Of a stretch of 18,695 nucleotides of DNA, positions 1 through 7,900 are shown piece after piece. Numbering within the stretch: position 1 is the stretch's first letter; each line of letters starts with the position of its first letter. The notes under the pieces were generated by a model, which saw only the letters and a list, made by a program, of their open reading frames with translations, had not been told where the DNA came from and did not search any database. A program made the position numbers and the translations under genes. Source of the stretch: an archaeon (GTDB lineage: Archaea > Thermoproteota > Nitrososphaeria > Nitrososphaerales > UBA183); the NCBI GenBank assembly GCA_021786335.1, contig JAJYNM010000041.1, positions 1 through 18,695 of the forward strand. Direction: 5' to 3'.

Positions 1-1
1 C

Positions 2-1126
2 GGGAGGAGGACCGACCGCCTGCACTCAGTCCTAGTCCGGTACGTGATGTACGACGGGAAGCTGGTCGTCTTTCCGGAAAGGGGAGGACATCAGGACTGG
101 GTAGCCAATCTCAAGGGGAACCCGAGGGTGGGCGTCTACGCGGGGGAGGCAAGGTGGGAAGGAGTGGCGGAGCAGCGGAGGGCGAGCGGCCTCACGGATC
201 CAGTCCTTGCGGCGTTCACCAGGAAGTATGGCGGGGCAGAGGTGAGGAGGAGATACTGGGGGACGGTGGACTTCTTTCAAATCAGCCTCCTCTCGATGAC
301 GAAGGAGAACTACGCGGAACTGGTCTATTCGGACCTGGAGGCGGCCTTCGACGGGGTCGCGCTGACCTACGACCATCACATCCTGGACAACCCGATGAAC
401 GTGTGGCTCAGAGACAGGTCTGTGGACCTGATGACCACCCTCTTCAAGCGAGGGGACACGGTGGTCGAGGTAGGGTGCGGGACAGGGACGGAGACCCTCC
501 GGCTGGCGAGCAAGGGCATCAAGGTCGTGGCGACAGACATCTCGCAGAAGATGCTCGAGGTGCTGATGAAAAAAGCTAGGGCGAGGGGGCTCGAGGAGAA
601 CGTCATCCCTGTCCACTGCAGGGCACACCAGCTCAAGGAGGGTCTGGCCAGGGCTGGGTGCACCAGGGCTGACGGGGCCTATTCGACCTATGGCGCCGTC
701 AACACGGAGCCACGCCTTGGAGAGATGATGGCCAACCTCCACGACTTGATCCGGCCGGGGGGGAAACTCGTGCTGGGCGTCTGGAACAGGTTCTGCCTCT
801 ATGAGATCATCGGGTATTCGATGAGGATGCGACCCTCGATGGTCGTGGCCAGGCTCAGGAACCCTGTCCCTGTAGGGAAGTCGAGGTTCTGCGTGACCAC
901 CAACGCATTCTCAGTGGGGGAGCTGACCCGGCAGATTCAAGGGCGCTTCGAACTGGAGTCGGTCAGAGGAGTATGCATACTGCTCCCTCCATCGAATCTT
1001 GTCCGCTATCTACCGCGGGGACGGCTCCTCCGGTTCTTCAAAGCCGTGGACGTCTCCCTTCAGTCGAGGAGCCCATGGTGCCAGCTCGGAGATCACTTCC
1101 TCGGAGTGTACGGTAGGGTTGGATGA
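2..1126 (+). CDS. Split beta-barrel (deazaflavin/PPOX-like) domain fused to class I SAM methyltransferase; 5' partial
   Basis: The frame is open to the left edge, so the start lies outside the window. GTG at 44 and ATG at 47 are internal, because upstream codons read GRRTDRLHSVLVRY, the typical G-R-x-[ST]-G-R-like opening of deazaflavin-dependent nitroreductase/PPOX-type split barrels. This continues into DGKLVVFPERGGH and DWVANLKGNPRVGV, a pattern of that fold. After a linker (nt ~300-370) comes a Rossmann methyltransferase with motif I VVEVGCGTGTETLRLA (nt ~460-510), the acidic strand-2 end VVATDIS and a post-I region RPGGKLVLGVW. One polypeptide thus joins an F420/FMN-type redox or binding domain to an AdoMet-dependent methyltransferase. 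The substrate is unknown. The domain calls rest on motif recognition; the identity of the flavin/F420 cofactor is inference. Confidence 0.75.
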   Translation, partial: GRRTDRLHSVLVRYVMYDGKLVVFPERGGHQDWVANLKGNPRVGVYAGEARWEGVAEQRRASGLTDPVLAAFTRKYGGAEVRRRYWGTVDFFQISLLSMTKENYAELVYSDLEAAFDGVALTYDHHILDNPMNVWLRDRSVDLMTTLFKRGDTVVEVGCGTGTETLRLASKGIKVVATDISQKMLEVLMKKARARGLEENVIPVHCRAHQLKEGLARAGCTRADGAYSTYGAVNTEPRLGEMMANLHDLIRPGGKLVLGVWNRFCLYEIIGYSMRMRPSMVVARLRNPVPVGKSRFCVTTNAFSVGELTRQIQGRFELESVRGVCILLPPSNLVRYLPRGRLLRFFKAVDVSLQSRSPWCQLGDHFLGVYGRVG

Positions 1127-1174
1127 CCCCGTGCCCGGGCGTGCGATCAGGCGGTCGCGGGGGCGGGCGCCCGC

Positions 1175-1411
1175 ATGAAGCTCATAAACGAAAGGACGAT
1201 GTTCAAGGTACTCCTGGATGGGGATGGGTTGATGCTGTCGGTCACCACGAAGAACAGAGCATTCTTCGTGTTCCTCTCTTCGGTCTACGTAGGCTGCAAG
1301 ACAGCGCCTACCACCGACCCCAATCCGGGGATCGTGGAGCTCTGCGACTACGACATCAAGAGGATCATCAGGGAGTGGCCGAGGCTCTACCGGGTGTGCC
1401 TCCCCAACTAG
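1175..1411 (+). CDS. Small hypothetical protein (78 aa)
   Basis: This is an ATG-initiated 78-codon frame, 48 nt after the methyltransferase stop and on the same strand. Third codon positions are strongly G/C, as in neighbouring real genes, which argues for coding. The product has a hydrophobic middle (AFFVFLSSVYVG) and a C-terminal segment DYDIKRIIREWPRLYRVC, with three cysteines overall. I recognise no family. It could be a small accessory protein co-transcribed with the methyltransferase or a remnant of a longer gene. Confidence 0.5.
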   Translation: MKLINERTMFKVLLDGDGLMLSVTTKNRAFFVFLSSVYVGCKTAPTTDPNPGIVELCDYDIKRIIREWPRLYRVCLPN

Positions 1412-1633
1412 GCGCCGACAGGAGCAGTGTCCCTTGCAAGGGGCAGGATCTGGGCGCCGGTCATCTCCCACGAGGTCCGGCAGGGCTCGCACGGTGCCGC
1501 GATGACGTTCGCCGGCGCAGGGGAAGAAGCGCAGCGTCTGGCCTAGGCTGCGGCTCTCGGCAATGACAACCTGCCGAGTGCGTCGACCATGAGCTCGAAA
1601 GCGACGCAGGCGGGCCACGCCGGGCGGATGCCA

Positions 1634-2386
1634 TCAGTTCGCCTGCTTCAGGACCCGCCACCTCTCTGGTTGGACGAACCCCCTCAAGAACTTCAGATAG
1701 AACAAGGGAGCGTAGACGATGTTCTTCGGGCTTCGGCTGTTGAGGCTCTGCAACAGGACGACCTGGGCGGTAAAGACGAGCTGGCTGGCATCTACCCCCG
1801 CGGCGACACGGGTGTTCGCCCCCTCCCACTCCGGTTTGTATCTTCTATACTGCGACCTGTGGATCATGGCGTCTGAAACGAAGACCGACGACAGACCACT
1901 CATCCGGAGCCTTCTCCTTACGTAGAACTCTTCACGGGCGTTGATGGACGAAGGGATCACCCTTCCCTGGAAGTCCTCGGTGCGGAGCACTAACAGTCCC
2001 ATGGGGAGGCCATAGGCGAACCGGTGGCCGACCGACATGCCGACCACGGCCCCGACCGTCGGACGGCCCAGGGCTCCGATCGCAAAGTCGAAGAACCGCG
2101 GTTGCACGATCTCCTCGTCGCTATCCACGAATGCGAGGTACTTGGTCTTGCACAGGTCGAACGCAAGCTGCCGGGCATAGCCGAGCCCCACGCTTTGGGA
2201 AACAACCTCTGCGCCTAGCCGCTTCGCTATCTCGACGGAGCTGTCGGAGCTGTTTTGGTCAATCACCGTTATCTTGGCCCTGCGCGCGCTTCGAGAGATG
2301 CTCCGAAGACACGCGTCCAGGGTCGCAGCCGAGTTCCTGGTGCACACGAAGACCGCGAGGTCAGCAGTTTCCTCTGTGGCCTGCAA
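1634..2386 (-). CDS. Family 2 glycosyltransferase (GT-A fold)
   Basis: The 250-aa protein starts like a GT2 enzyme: VFVCTRNSAATLDACLRSI (residues ~12-30) is the nucleotide-binding N-terminal strand-helix, ITVIDQNSSDSS the second strand, and YLAFVDSDEEI (83-93) carries the DxD-type metal/nucleotide-sugar motif (D88-S-D90). The family transfers a sugar from a nucleotide-activated donor to a lipid, glycan or protein acceptor. No transmembrane segment is obvious, although the C-terminus (LFYLKFLRGF) is hydrophobic. The only start in frame is TTG at 2386; an in-frame TGA lies 50 nt upstream with no ATG between. It is convergent with the upstream + strand genes. The acceptor cannot be inferred. Confidence 0.8.
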   Translation of the reverse strand: MQATEETADLAVFVCTRNSAATLDACLRSISRSARRAKITVIDQNSSDSSVEIAKRLGAEVVSQSVGLGYARQLAFDLCKTKYLAFVDSDEEIVQPRFFDFAIGALGRPTVGAVVGMSVGHRFAYGLPMGLLVLRTEDFQGRVIPSSINAREEFYVRRRLRMSGLSSVFVSDAMIHRSQYRRYKPEWEGANTRVAAGVDASQLVFTAQVVLLQSLNSRSPKNIVYAPLFYLKFLRGFVQPERWRVLKQAN

Positions 2387-2454
2387 CGGGCCGCTAAAAC
2401 TCTCAGCGTTCCCATATACGTTGCTGTGGTCACGTCAGAAGCAGCTCTGACCAC

Positions 2455-2482
2455 CCGCTGCCGGCCCCATGCCGGCAGGCGG
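2455..2482. repeat. GC-rich hairpin
   Basis: TGCCGGC (2459-2465) pairs perfectly with GCCGGCA (2471-2477) across a five-base loop. CCGC (2455-2458) and GCGG (2479-2482) extend the stem past a one-base bulge. It lies upstream of the TTG start of the glycosyltransferase. No U-tract follows on either strand, so a terminator role is not supported. Confidence 0.5.
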
Positions 2483-3356
2483 TCGTCGCCAGGCGCTGGT
2501 TAGACCCTATGCTCCAGGAGGGAATCGCGGCCGCGGCCTTGCCCTCCACCCAGCGCATGCGTGCACAAGCCGAGAAGGTCGAGCCGCGGGTTCACACGGC
2601 GCCGCAGCAGCAGGGGCTGCCGTCCGTCCATCCAAGCCGGCTGCAGCCCTTTGACGAGGGCAGATTCTCCGACACTCGTCCCCCCTGCGTTCCAGTCGCC
2701 CTCTGACGACGAGGAGAGCTAGTACGGCGGCAGCGTACGCGAGCACCCCCCTGGTCTTTGGCGAGTTCCAGCTCCAAGTCGAATGGGATGAACACGGCTA
2801 CGACCCTATCAAGCCCACATTGTTGATGCCATTATCTGTCAACCTGGCGCGCCCTTTGAGGAACCATGCCACCGATGCTACAAGGGGGGGTACAACGCCG
2901 TTGTTACTGGCCAAGGAAACAGCTTAGGCCTACAATGCCTATCAGTAAGAACGCCGGCATGAACCAACCCCCGAGGGCCACGAACGCAACCTCTCTCCTG
3001 TCCGGAGCTTCGTGTCCGGGCTTCAGGAAACCGGACCCTTACTTTGCGAGTGTTATCCACGTCAGCACATAGAGGCCAAGGAAGACGTACACCGGCGGGG
3101 GACGGCTGATAGGGAACTCTGAGAGATATCGAGGCCACAACTAGAAAGTGCGACGCCGGCGCCAGAAGCACGCCCACGTTGCCGACTCATCGGCTGCCTT
3201 CGCATCTCTCATGTCCACCGGTTACAGCCTGCAACCAACGTGCACGCGTTTGCGGCTTCTTTCACACGGTTCCACCGTGGTCGGGACGCAGCGGAGGCCC
3301 CAGCTGGCGGGGACTACACGAATCGGCCTCGCTTTCACACCCATGAAGCGCCTGAG
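2483..3356. other. Gene-poor interval
   Basis: Apart from the decayed membrane-protein fragments at about 2700-2745 and 2904-3140, I see no frame with convincing codon usage, no RNA gene and no transposon ends here. Short open frames on both strands have arginine/proline-rich compositions typical of GC-rich noncoding DNA. The interval separates the glycosyltransferase from the tRNA and polymerase cassette. Confidence 0.5.
2904..3140 (-). pseudogene. Decayed small membrane-protein gene
   Basis: On the minus strand one frame reads WPRYLSEFPISRPP then VYVFLGLYVLTWITLAK (a hydrophobic helix), stops at TAA (3039-3041), and resumes in the same frame with FLKPGHEAPDRREV and VAFVALGGWFMPAFLLIGIV (a second helix) to a TAA at 2904-2906. 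The two halves read as one two-helix membrane protein interrupted by a nonsense codon, and no good start codon precedes it. The family is unknown. Similar hydrophobic fragments in mixed frames (e.g. LAYAAAVLALLVVRG on the minus strand near 2700-2745) suggest that 2500-3150 is a graveyard of decayed genes. Confidence 0.35.
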
Positions 3357-3441
3357 TGCGGGGGGAGGGATTCGAACCCTCGAACCCCTAAGGGATGAGG
3401 TCCTGAGCCTCACGCCGTTGACCAGGCTGGGCGACCCCCGC
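3357..3441 (-). tRNA. tRNA-Leu (anticodon CAG)
   Basis: Read on the minus strand, the acceptor GCGGGGG (3441-3435) pairs with CCCCCGC (3364-3358), followed by discriminator A (3357). A D-arm with GCCC...GGC and loop AGCCTGGTCAAC is present. The anticodon stem TGAGG/CCTCA encloses the 7-nt loop CTCAGGA, giving anticodon CAG, which reads CUG. A 14-nt class II variable arm and a T-arm GAGGG-TTCGAAT-CCCTC complete the cloverleaf. There is no intron, and CCA is not encoded. The long variable arm, anticodon and A73 agree with leucine. Confidence 0.95.
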
Positions 3442-3465
3442 GCCGTCAGGGCGAGCCTAACCTTC

Positions 3466-3475
3466 GCTTTAAGAA
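3466..3475 (-). promoter_or_regulatory. Box A of tRNA-Leu promoter
   Basis: On the minus strand TTCTTAAAGC is centred about 29 nt before the 5' end of tRNA-Leu, the archaeal TATA-box distance. It is divergent from the polymerase cassette promoter at about 3546. Confidence 0.5.
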
Positions 3476-3542
3476 CGTTGAACCGAGGGAAGCACTTTCG
3501 CTCCACCCTCTGTTCGAAAAGGGGTCGCCTGAGAATCCCACG

Positions 3543-3549
3543 TTAAATT
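3543..3549 (+). promoter_or_regulatory. Box A of the PolB2 cassette
   Basis: TTAAATT is centred about 28 nt before the ATG at 3574, an A/T island in GC-rich DNA at the spacing expected for a leaderless archaeal transcript. No other promoter-like element is visible inside the cassette, whose genes overlap, so this is likely the single promoter for all four. Confidence 0.5.
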
Positions 3550-3573
3550 CAGGCCGCGGCGAGCAATCGCACA

Positions 3574-4455
3574 ATGGAACGGTTGCGTTACCTCTATGAG
3601 CAGACGGTCGACGGGAAGAAAACATCTGTTTACCACTGTTCCGGCTGCGACCGCATCCTGAAGCTCAGCCGAGCGCCGCCCTTCGACGCGCGCCTCCCCG
3701 CCAGCTCATGCGTCAATCGCGGCTGCCCATTAGACGCCCCGGGGCCCATCTCCCCGCCAAGACCGGAGGCGCTGTTCCAGCGCGCCTCTTCGATCCCGCA
3801 TTTCACGCTCGGGTTCCCTCCGTTGGATTCGCTCCTGAGGCCCCTGTCGGAAAGGCGGCTGGTGTTGTTCAGCGGAGATTACGCTTCGACTGTCGCAGAG
3901 CTAGCAGCGTTCAGGGCTCAGCTCCCAGTCGAATCGGGCGGCCTCGACTCTGCTGTCGTGTTCATAGACGGAGGCAACCGCTCCGACCCATACCTCTTCT
4001 CATCCTTCGCCAGGCAGCGAGGCGTCGGGCCCCGCGCCGCGATGAGGCGTGTCGCTTCCTGCCGTGCCTTCACGCTCTATCAGTTGGCCGAGCTGGTTTC
4101 AGAGCGCCTGGCACGAGCCGCAGAGGACTACGGGGCGAGGCTGGTGATAATCTCCGACGTCCTCGGCACTTTCAACGAGCCGGAGCTGGACGAGAGGGAG
4201 GCGAGGCGCGTCCTGGACGCCGTCTACGAAGGCGTCGAGGAGCTGAAGGAGCGCTCTCTCGTCATCGCGACCCTGCCATCACCCAACAAGTACGACGGGC
4301 TGGTCGTGCCGTGGGCCGACACAACGATCTCTCTTTCACACAGCAGGGACTGCGTCAGGGCAGAGCGCCTCGGCCGAAGCGGCCTGGCCCCCGACGTCGC
4401 CACCTTCAAACCTAGCCTCCTGTTGAAGGCCGCCAGAGTCGGGGTTCGGCGCTGA
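3574..4455 (+). CDS. RecA/RadA-like protein with degraded Walker A and N-terminal zinc motif (PolB2-associated)
   Basis: The 293-aa protein has an N-terminal putative zinc knuckle (C22-x2-C25 ... C46-x4-C51) and then a RecA-fold core. The strand before the P-loop is visible (RRLVLFSGDYASTVAE, 94-109), but the GxxxxGK[ST] signature is absent: glycine and lysine are replaced, so ATP binding is probably lost. The Walker B strand RLVIISDV (189-196, D195) and the RadA-like stretches VVFIDGGNRSDPYL (128-141) and VIATLPSPNKYD (230-241) remain. I read it as an inactivated RadA paralogue acting as a structural accessory, perhaps for polymerase recruitment or filament recognition. It opens a four-gene run and overlaps the next gene by 1 nt (TGATG). 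A box A 28 nt upstream supports the ATG start. RecA-fold membership is likely; the function is inference. Confidence 0.75.
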   Translation: MERLRYLYEQTVDGKKTSVYHCSGCDRILKLSRAPPFDARLPASSCVNRGCPLDAPGPISPPRPEALFQRASSIPHFTLGFPPLDSLLRPLSERRLVLFSGDYASTVAELAAFRAQLPVESGGLDSAVVFIDGGNRSDPYLFSSFARQRGVGPRAAMRRVASCRAFTLYQLAELVSERLARAAEDYGARLVIISDVLGTFNEPELDEREARRVLDAVYEGVEELKERSLVIATLPSPNKYDGLVVPWADTTISLSHSRDCVRAERLGRSGLAPDVATFKPSLLLKAARVGVRR

Positions 4456-4721
4456 TGGGTCGAACCGTCCCCTCGTTCCGGGTGGCCGAGGCTCAAGAGA
4501 CAGCCGGTTGGAGGGCCTTCAGGAAGGCCCTCCCGAAGAGGGACAGGGAACCCTTTGATGACTTGCTGCGCTCGGCGAGGCTCTACGCTTCCGCCTCCTC
4601 CGCTGCTACCAGGTCGTCTAGGTTCGAAGGCATGGCTATGGCGATGATATTCAATCACTACAGGCTCCTCGAGCAGTCCATCGAGGCGTCGAACGCGGGC
4701 CGAGGAGATGCGAAGAGATGA
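4455..4721 (+). CDS. PolB2-cassette small protein 1 (88 aa, paralogous to the next gene)
   Basis: This short, mainly helical and basic protein starts at the ATG that overlaps the upstream TGA by one base and ends in an ATGA overlap with the next gene, so translation is coupled on both sides. Its core WRAFRKALPKRDREPF (about residues 19-34) aligns with WRGFASALPDEDRARF in the following protein. Further weaker similarity runs through the C-terminal helix (SRFEGMAMAMIFNHYRLLEQ against PDEALIMCLLLVQHNVIVR). No domain family is recognised. The placement implies a subunit or adaptor working with the RecA-like protein and the polymerase. Confidence 0.75.
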   Translation: MGRTVPSFRVAEAQETAGWRAFRKALPKRDREPFDDLLRSARLYASASSAATRSSRFEGMAMAMIFNHYRLLEQSIEASNAGRGDAKR

Positions 4722-4978
4722 CCCTCTCAGGCGAAGCCGTCGAGGCGCTCGACAGCTGGCGCGGCTTCGCGAGTGCCCTGCCAGATGAAGACAGGGCGCG
4801 CTTCGCACGTATGGTCCAGAAGTGCCACGAATACTCCCCAGCGATGTGCGCCGGGGACCCTGTCTTCCCCGACGAGGCACTCATCATGTGCCTCCTGCTC
4901 GTACAGCACAACGTCATCGTAAGGTTGGCGGGGTTGGCGAAGGCGAGGGCAGGGAATGACTCGCGGCTGGATATTTGA
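4718..4978 (+). CDS. PolB2-cassette small protein 2 (86 aa, paralogous to the previous gene)
   Basis: The ATG start overlaps the previous stop (ATGA, 4718-4721), and the 3' end overlaps the polymerase gene by 23 nt. It shares the W-R-x-F-x3-A-L-P-x2-D-R-x2-F core with its upstream neighbour, so the pair arose by tandem duplication. It is more acidic than the first copy and has two cysteines (K-C-H, M-C-A) plus a hydrophobic helix IMCLLLVQHNVIV near the end. The unequal charge of the two copies hints at a heterodimer. No known family is recognised, and the function is inferred only from context. Confidence 0.75.
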   Translation: MTLSGEAVEALDSWRGFASALPDEDRARFARMVQKCHEYSPAMCAGDPVFPDEALIMCLLLVQHNVIVRLAGLAKARAGNDSRLDI

Positions 4979-7900
4979 CATCTACCCGGGCGGCCCCGGG
5001 GAGATGGTCGTCTGGCTGAAGACCGAGGACGGCGAGGCGGTGAGGCTGACAGACCGCTGGTCACCATCCCTGTTCGTAGGGTCGAACGCCGCGTCAGACT
5101 TCGCGGTTCCTGTCCACACACTCCGCGACGAGTTCCTGTGGACCAGGGTGGTCAGGAAGCGCGAAACGGTGACCAGCCACGAGTGGTCCGACGTGCTCGA
5201 AGTGAAACTCGCCGACGCCAGGAGTGCCCGGCGGGTGGCCGAACGGATAGAGAGACTGGGCCCTTTCGGGACGTTCAGAATCTACAACGCCGACGTCCCG
5301 CCGGACCAGGGCTACCTCTACGAGAACGACCTCTTCCCCCTCGCCTTCTGCGAGGTGATGAGCGATGGAGGGAAGCTGCGATGGACCCTGGAGGACGACG
5401 TCTGGGCCTACGACTATGCCACCCCTCCGCTGAGGACAGCCAAACTCGACGTGCAGGTGGCGAAGGAGGGGAGGCTGCCGAAGCCCACGGATCGGATAGA
5501 GTCGTTCACACTGGAGTGCGACGACGAGCCAGCGGCCATCGCAGGCCAGAACGAGACAGAGAAGTTGCTCAAACTGGCGGAGGCGGTCCGCCAGGCCGAC
5601 CCGGACGTCATCCTGACCGACGACGGGGACACGTTCCTCTTCCCCTACCTCGTCAGGCGTGCAGAGGCCAACGGCGTCAGGCTGTCTCTCGACAGGGACG
5701 GCGCCCCCCTGAAGCTCCCGTCGAAGCCGGGCACTTCATATTTCAGCTACGGGCAGATACACTACAAGCCCTCGGCGACGAGACTCCGTGGCCGTGCGCA
5801 CATCGACGTCAACGCCTCGTTCGCCTACTCCGAAGGAGGGCTCGACGTACTCTTCGAGCTGAGCAGGGTCTGTCGCATGCCCATCCACACAGCCAGCAGG
5901 GCGAGCATAGGCAAGGCCCTCTCCAGCCTCCAGTTCTACCACGCACTCAAGGCGGACCTTCTGGTTCCATGGAAGCCTACCCTGGCGGAGCGCTTCAAGG
6001 ACAGGAACGAGCTGCTGACGGCGGACCGAGGGGGCTTCGTCTTCGAGCCGAGGGTGGGGGCGTACGAGGGGGTCGGGGAGCTGGACTTCTCCGCCCTCTA
6101 CCCGAACATCATGTACAGGAAGAACATCTCTGCCGAGACCGTCAGGTGCTCGTGCTGCCCCGACTCAGAGAACCGCGTCCCCGAGCTCGGTTGGAATATA
6201 TGCCGGCGAGAAGGGCTGGTCCCCCGCTCCATCAGAATCATAGTGGAGAAGAGGCTCTCCTACAAGGAGATCAAAGGGAAGGCAGCCGACGAGGCTCTCC
6301 GAGCCCGCTACGACGCCAGGCAGGCAGCCCTAAAATGGCTGGGGGTGACCTGCCTCCCCGGGGAGTCGCCCGTCCTTGTGAAGCAAGGCGGTACCGAGCG
6401 GTTCGTCAGAATCGGTGATTTCATAGATGGCCTCGCAGGAGACAAGACAGGAGTCATCGCCTGTCCGCCGGACGTGTCTGTCGCAGGGCTGGGGCCTGAC
6501 TATAAGGCGAAGTACAGCAGGGTAGCCAATCTGATAAAGAAACCGAACAACCAAAAGCTGCTAGCTGTAGAGATGGAGGATGGCAGAAGGATAGCCACCA
6601 CCCCGGACCACCCGTTCTTCGTCCTCAGAGGAGGGAGATTGACGGTAACCGCAGCCGAAGAGTTGAGGGTGCACGAAGCGGTTCCCATAGCGACCAGGAT
6701 CTCGTCGGTGGGCCATTCGATCAGTCAGATAGACCTGATTGATCGACTAGAGGCAATCCCAGCCGCCGACCGGTTCCTGTGGAGGGTGTCCGGGGAACTT
6801 CTGAAGGAAATGGCTCAGACAAGAAGACAGGCGCTCCTCAGAGCGGCGGCTTCCAAGGGATACTCCTCGCACGCGGTCGCCAATTGGATCAAGAGCGGGA
6901 CCATTCCGCTCGGGTTCTTGGGGCTGCTCGGTATCAGTCCCAGTTCACATCCGACAATGAGGATAGGGGTCGGCCGCAGACTCGGAGGCAGGATTGCCTG
7001 GTTGCCAGCGGCGGTAGACGTCGGCGAGGAGCTTGGGTTCCTTCTTGGCCTCTATGTAGCCGGCGGCAGCGCCACAGACGCCTGCGTCAGACTGGGCATC
7101 GCATCGACGGAGCCTGGCCTCCTGGAGGCAACCAAGAGGGTTGTTGCGTCTCTCTTCGGCGTCAGGCCCAGAGTCTACAAGGAGCGGAGGGCAGAGATGT
7201 GCGTCGCCCAGGTCAATAGCACGAGCCTGGCGAGGGTTCTCGACCTCGTCTTCGGGCTGCCGGGTTCTGTAGAGAAAGGGGAGCTGAAGGTCCCTGAGCT
7301 CATCTTCAACTGCAGCGATTCAGTCGCACATGGGTTTGTCTCCGGGATGGTCGCCGGCGACTGCCACGCCTGCAAGAAGCGTGGGTTCGACATCGCCACG
7401 ACATCGAAAGGCTTACAACAACAGATCGCGTTCTTGGCGTCCAGGCTCGGACTGGCTTACAGCCTAGGCACCTACCACGAAGGCGACGACGCCATGTACA
7501 CCGTCAACTTTGTGGGGCCTGAGACCTTCAGGGGCTTCTGGAGCCGGGAGCATCCAAAGGAAGGCCAGCCAGGCGCAACTCGGTCTTGGTCGGAAGAACC
7601 CTCTCGCACCCGTGACCACGCCAGATACGCTATACTGCCGGCGGCCGGGTTCATGTTCAAGGTCGCTCGAACCTCTTCGGAGCCTCATGTGTATGGGTAC
7701 GGAACCTGCCAGGCTCAAGCCATGTTGAAGCCTGACCGGATGGATTCTAGGGCGTCGAACCGAGCCCAGCCGCGCCAGAAGTCGCGCGTCGAGAATTTTT
7801 TTGACAGCGACCTGGGGTTAGCCCGAGTACTAAAAATCGAGAGACTCGACCTCTGTCCAGACTACGTCTACTGCTTCCAAATCGCTGAGGACGAGACGCC

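Noticed and set aside
1123..1566. 147-codon frame starting in an ATGA overlap with the methyltransferase stop
   Set aside because: Its composition is shadow-like, and the 78-aa frame at 1175 in the same interval has better codon usage.
2483..3356. Possible insertion sequence or CRISPR in the gene-poor tract
   Set aside because: No terminal inverted repeats, target duplications, transposase frame or regularly spaced repeats are visible.
5138..6418. Long + strand frame inside the polymerase gene
   Set aside because: It overlaps the PolB2 exonuclease/palm coding region in another frame and has an Arg/Gly/Pro-rich composition typical of a shadow frame in GC-rich DNA.
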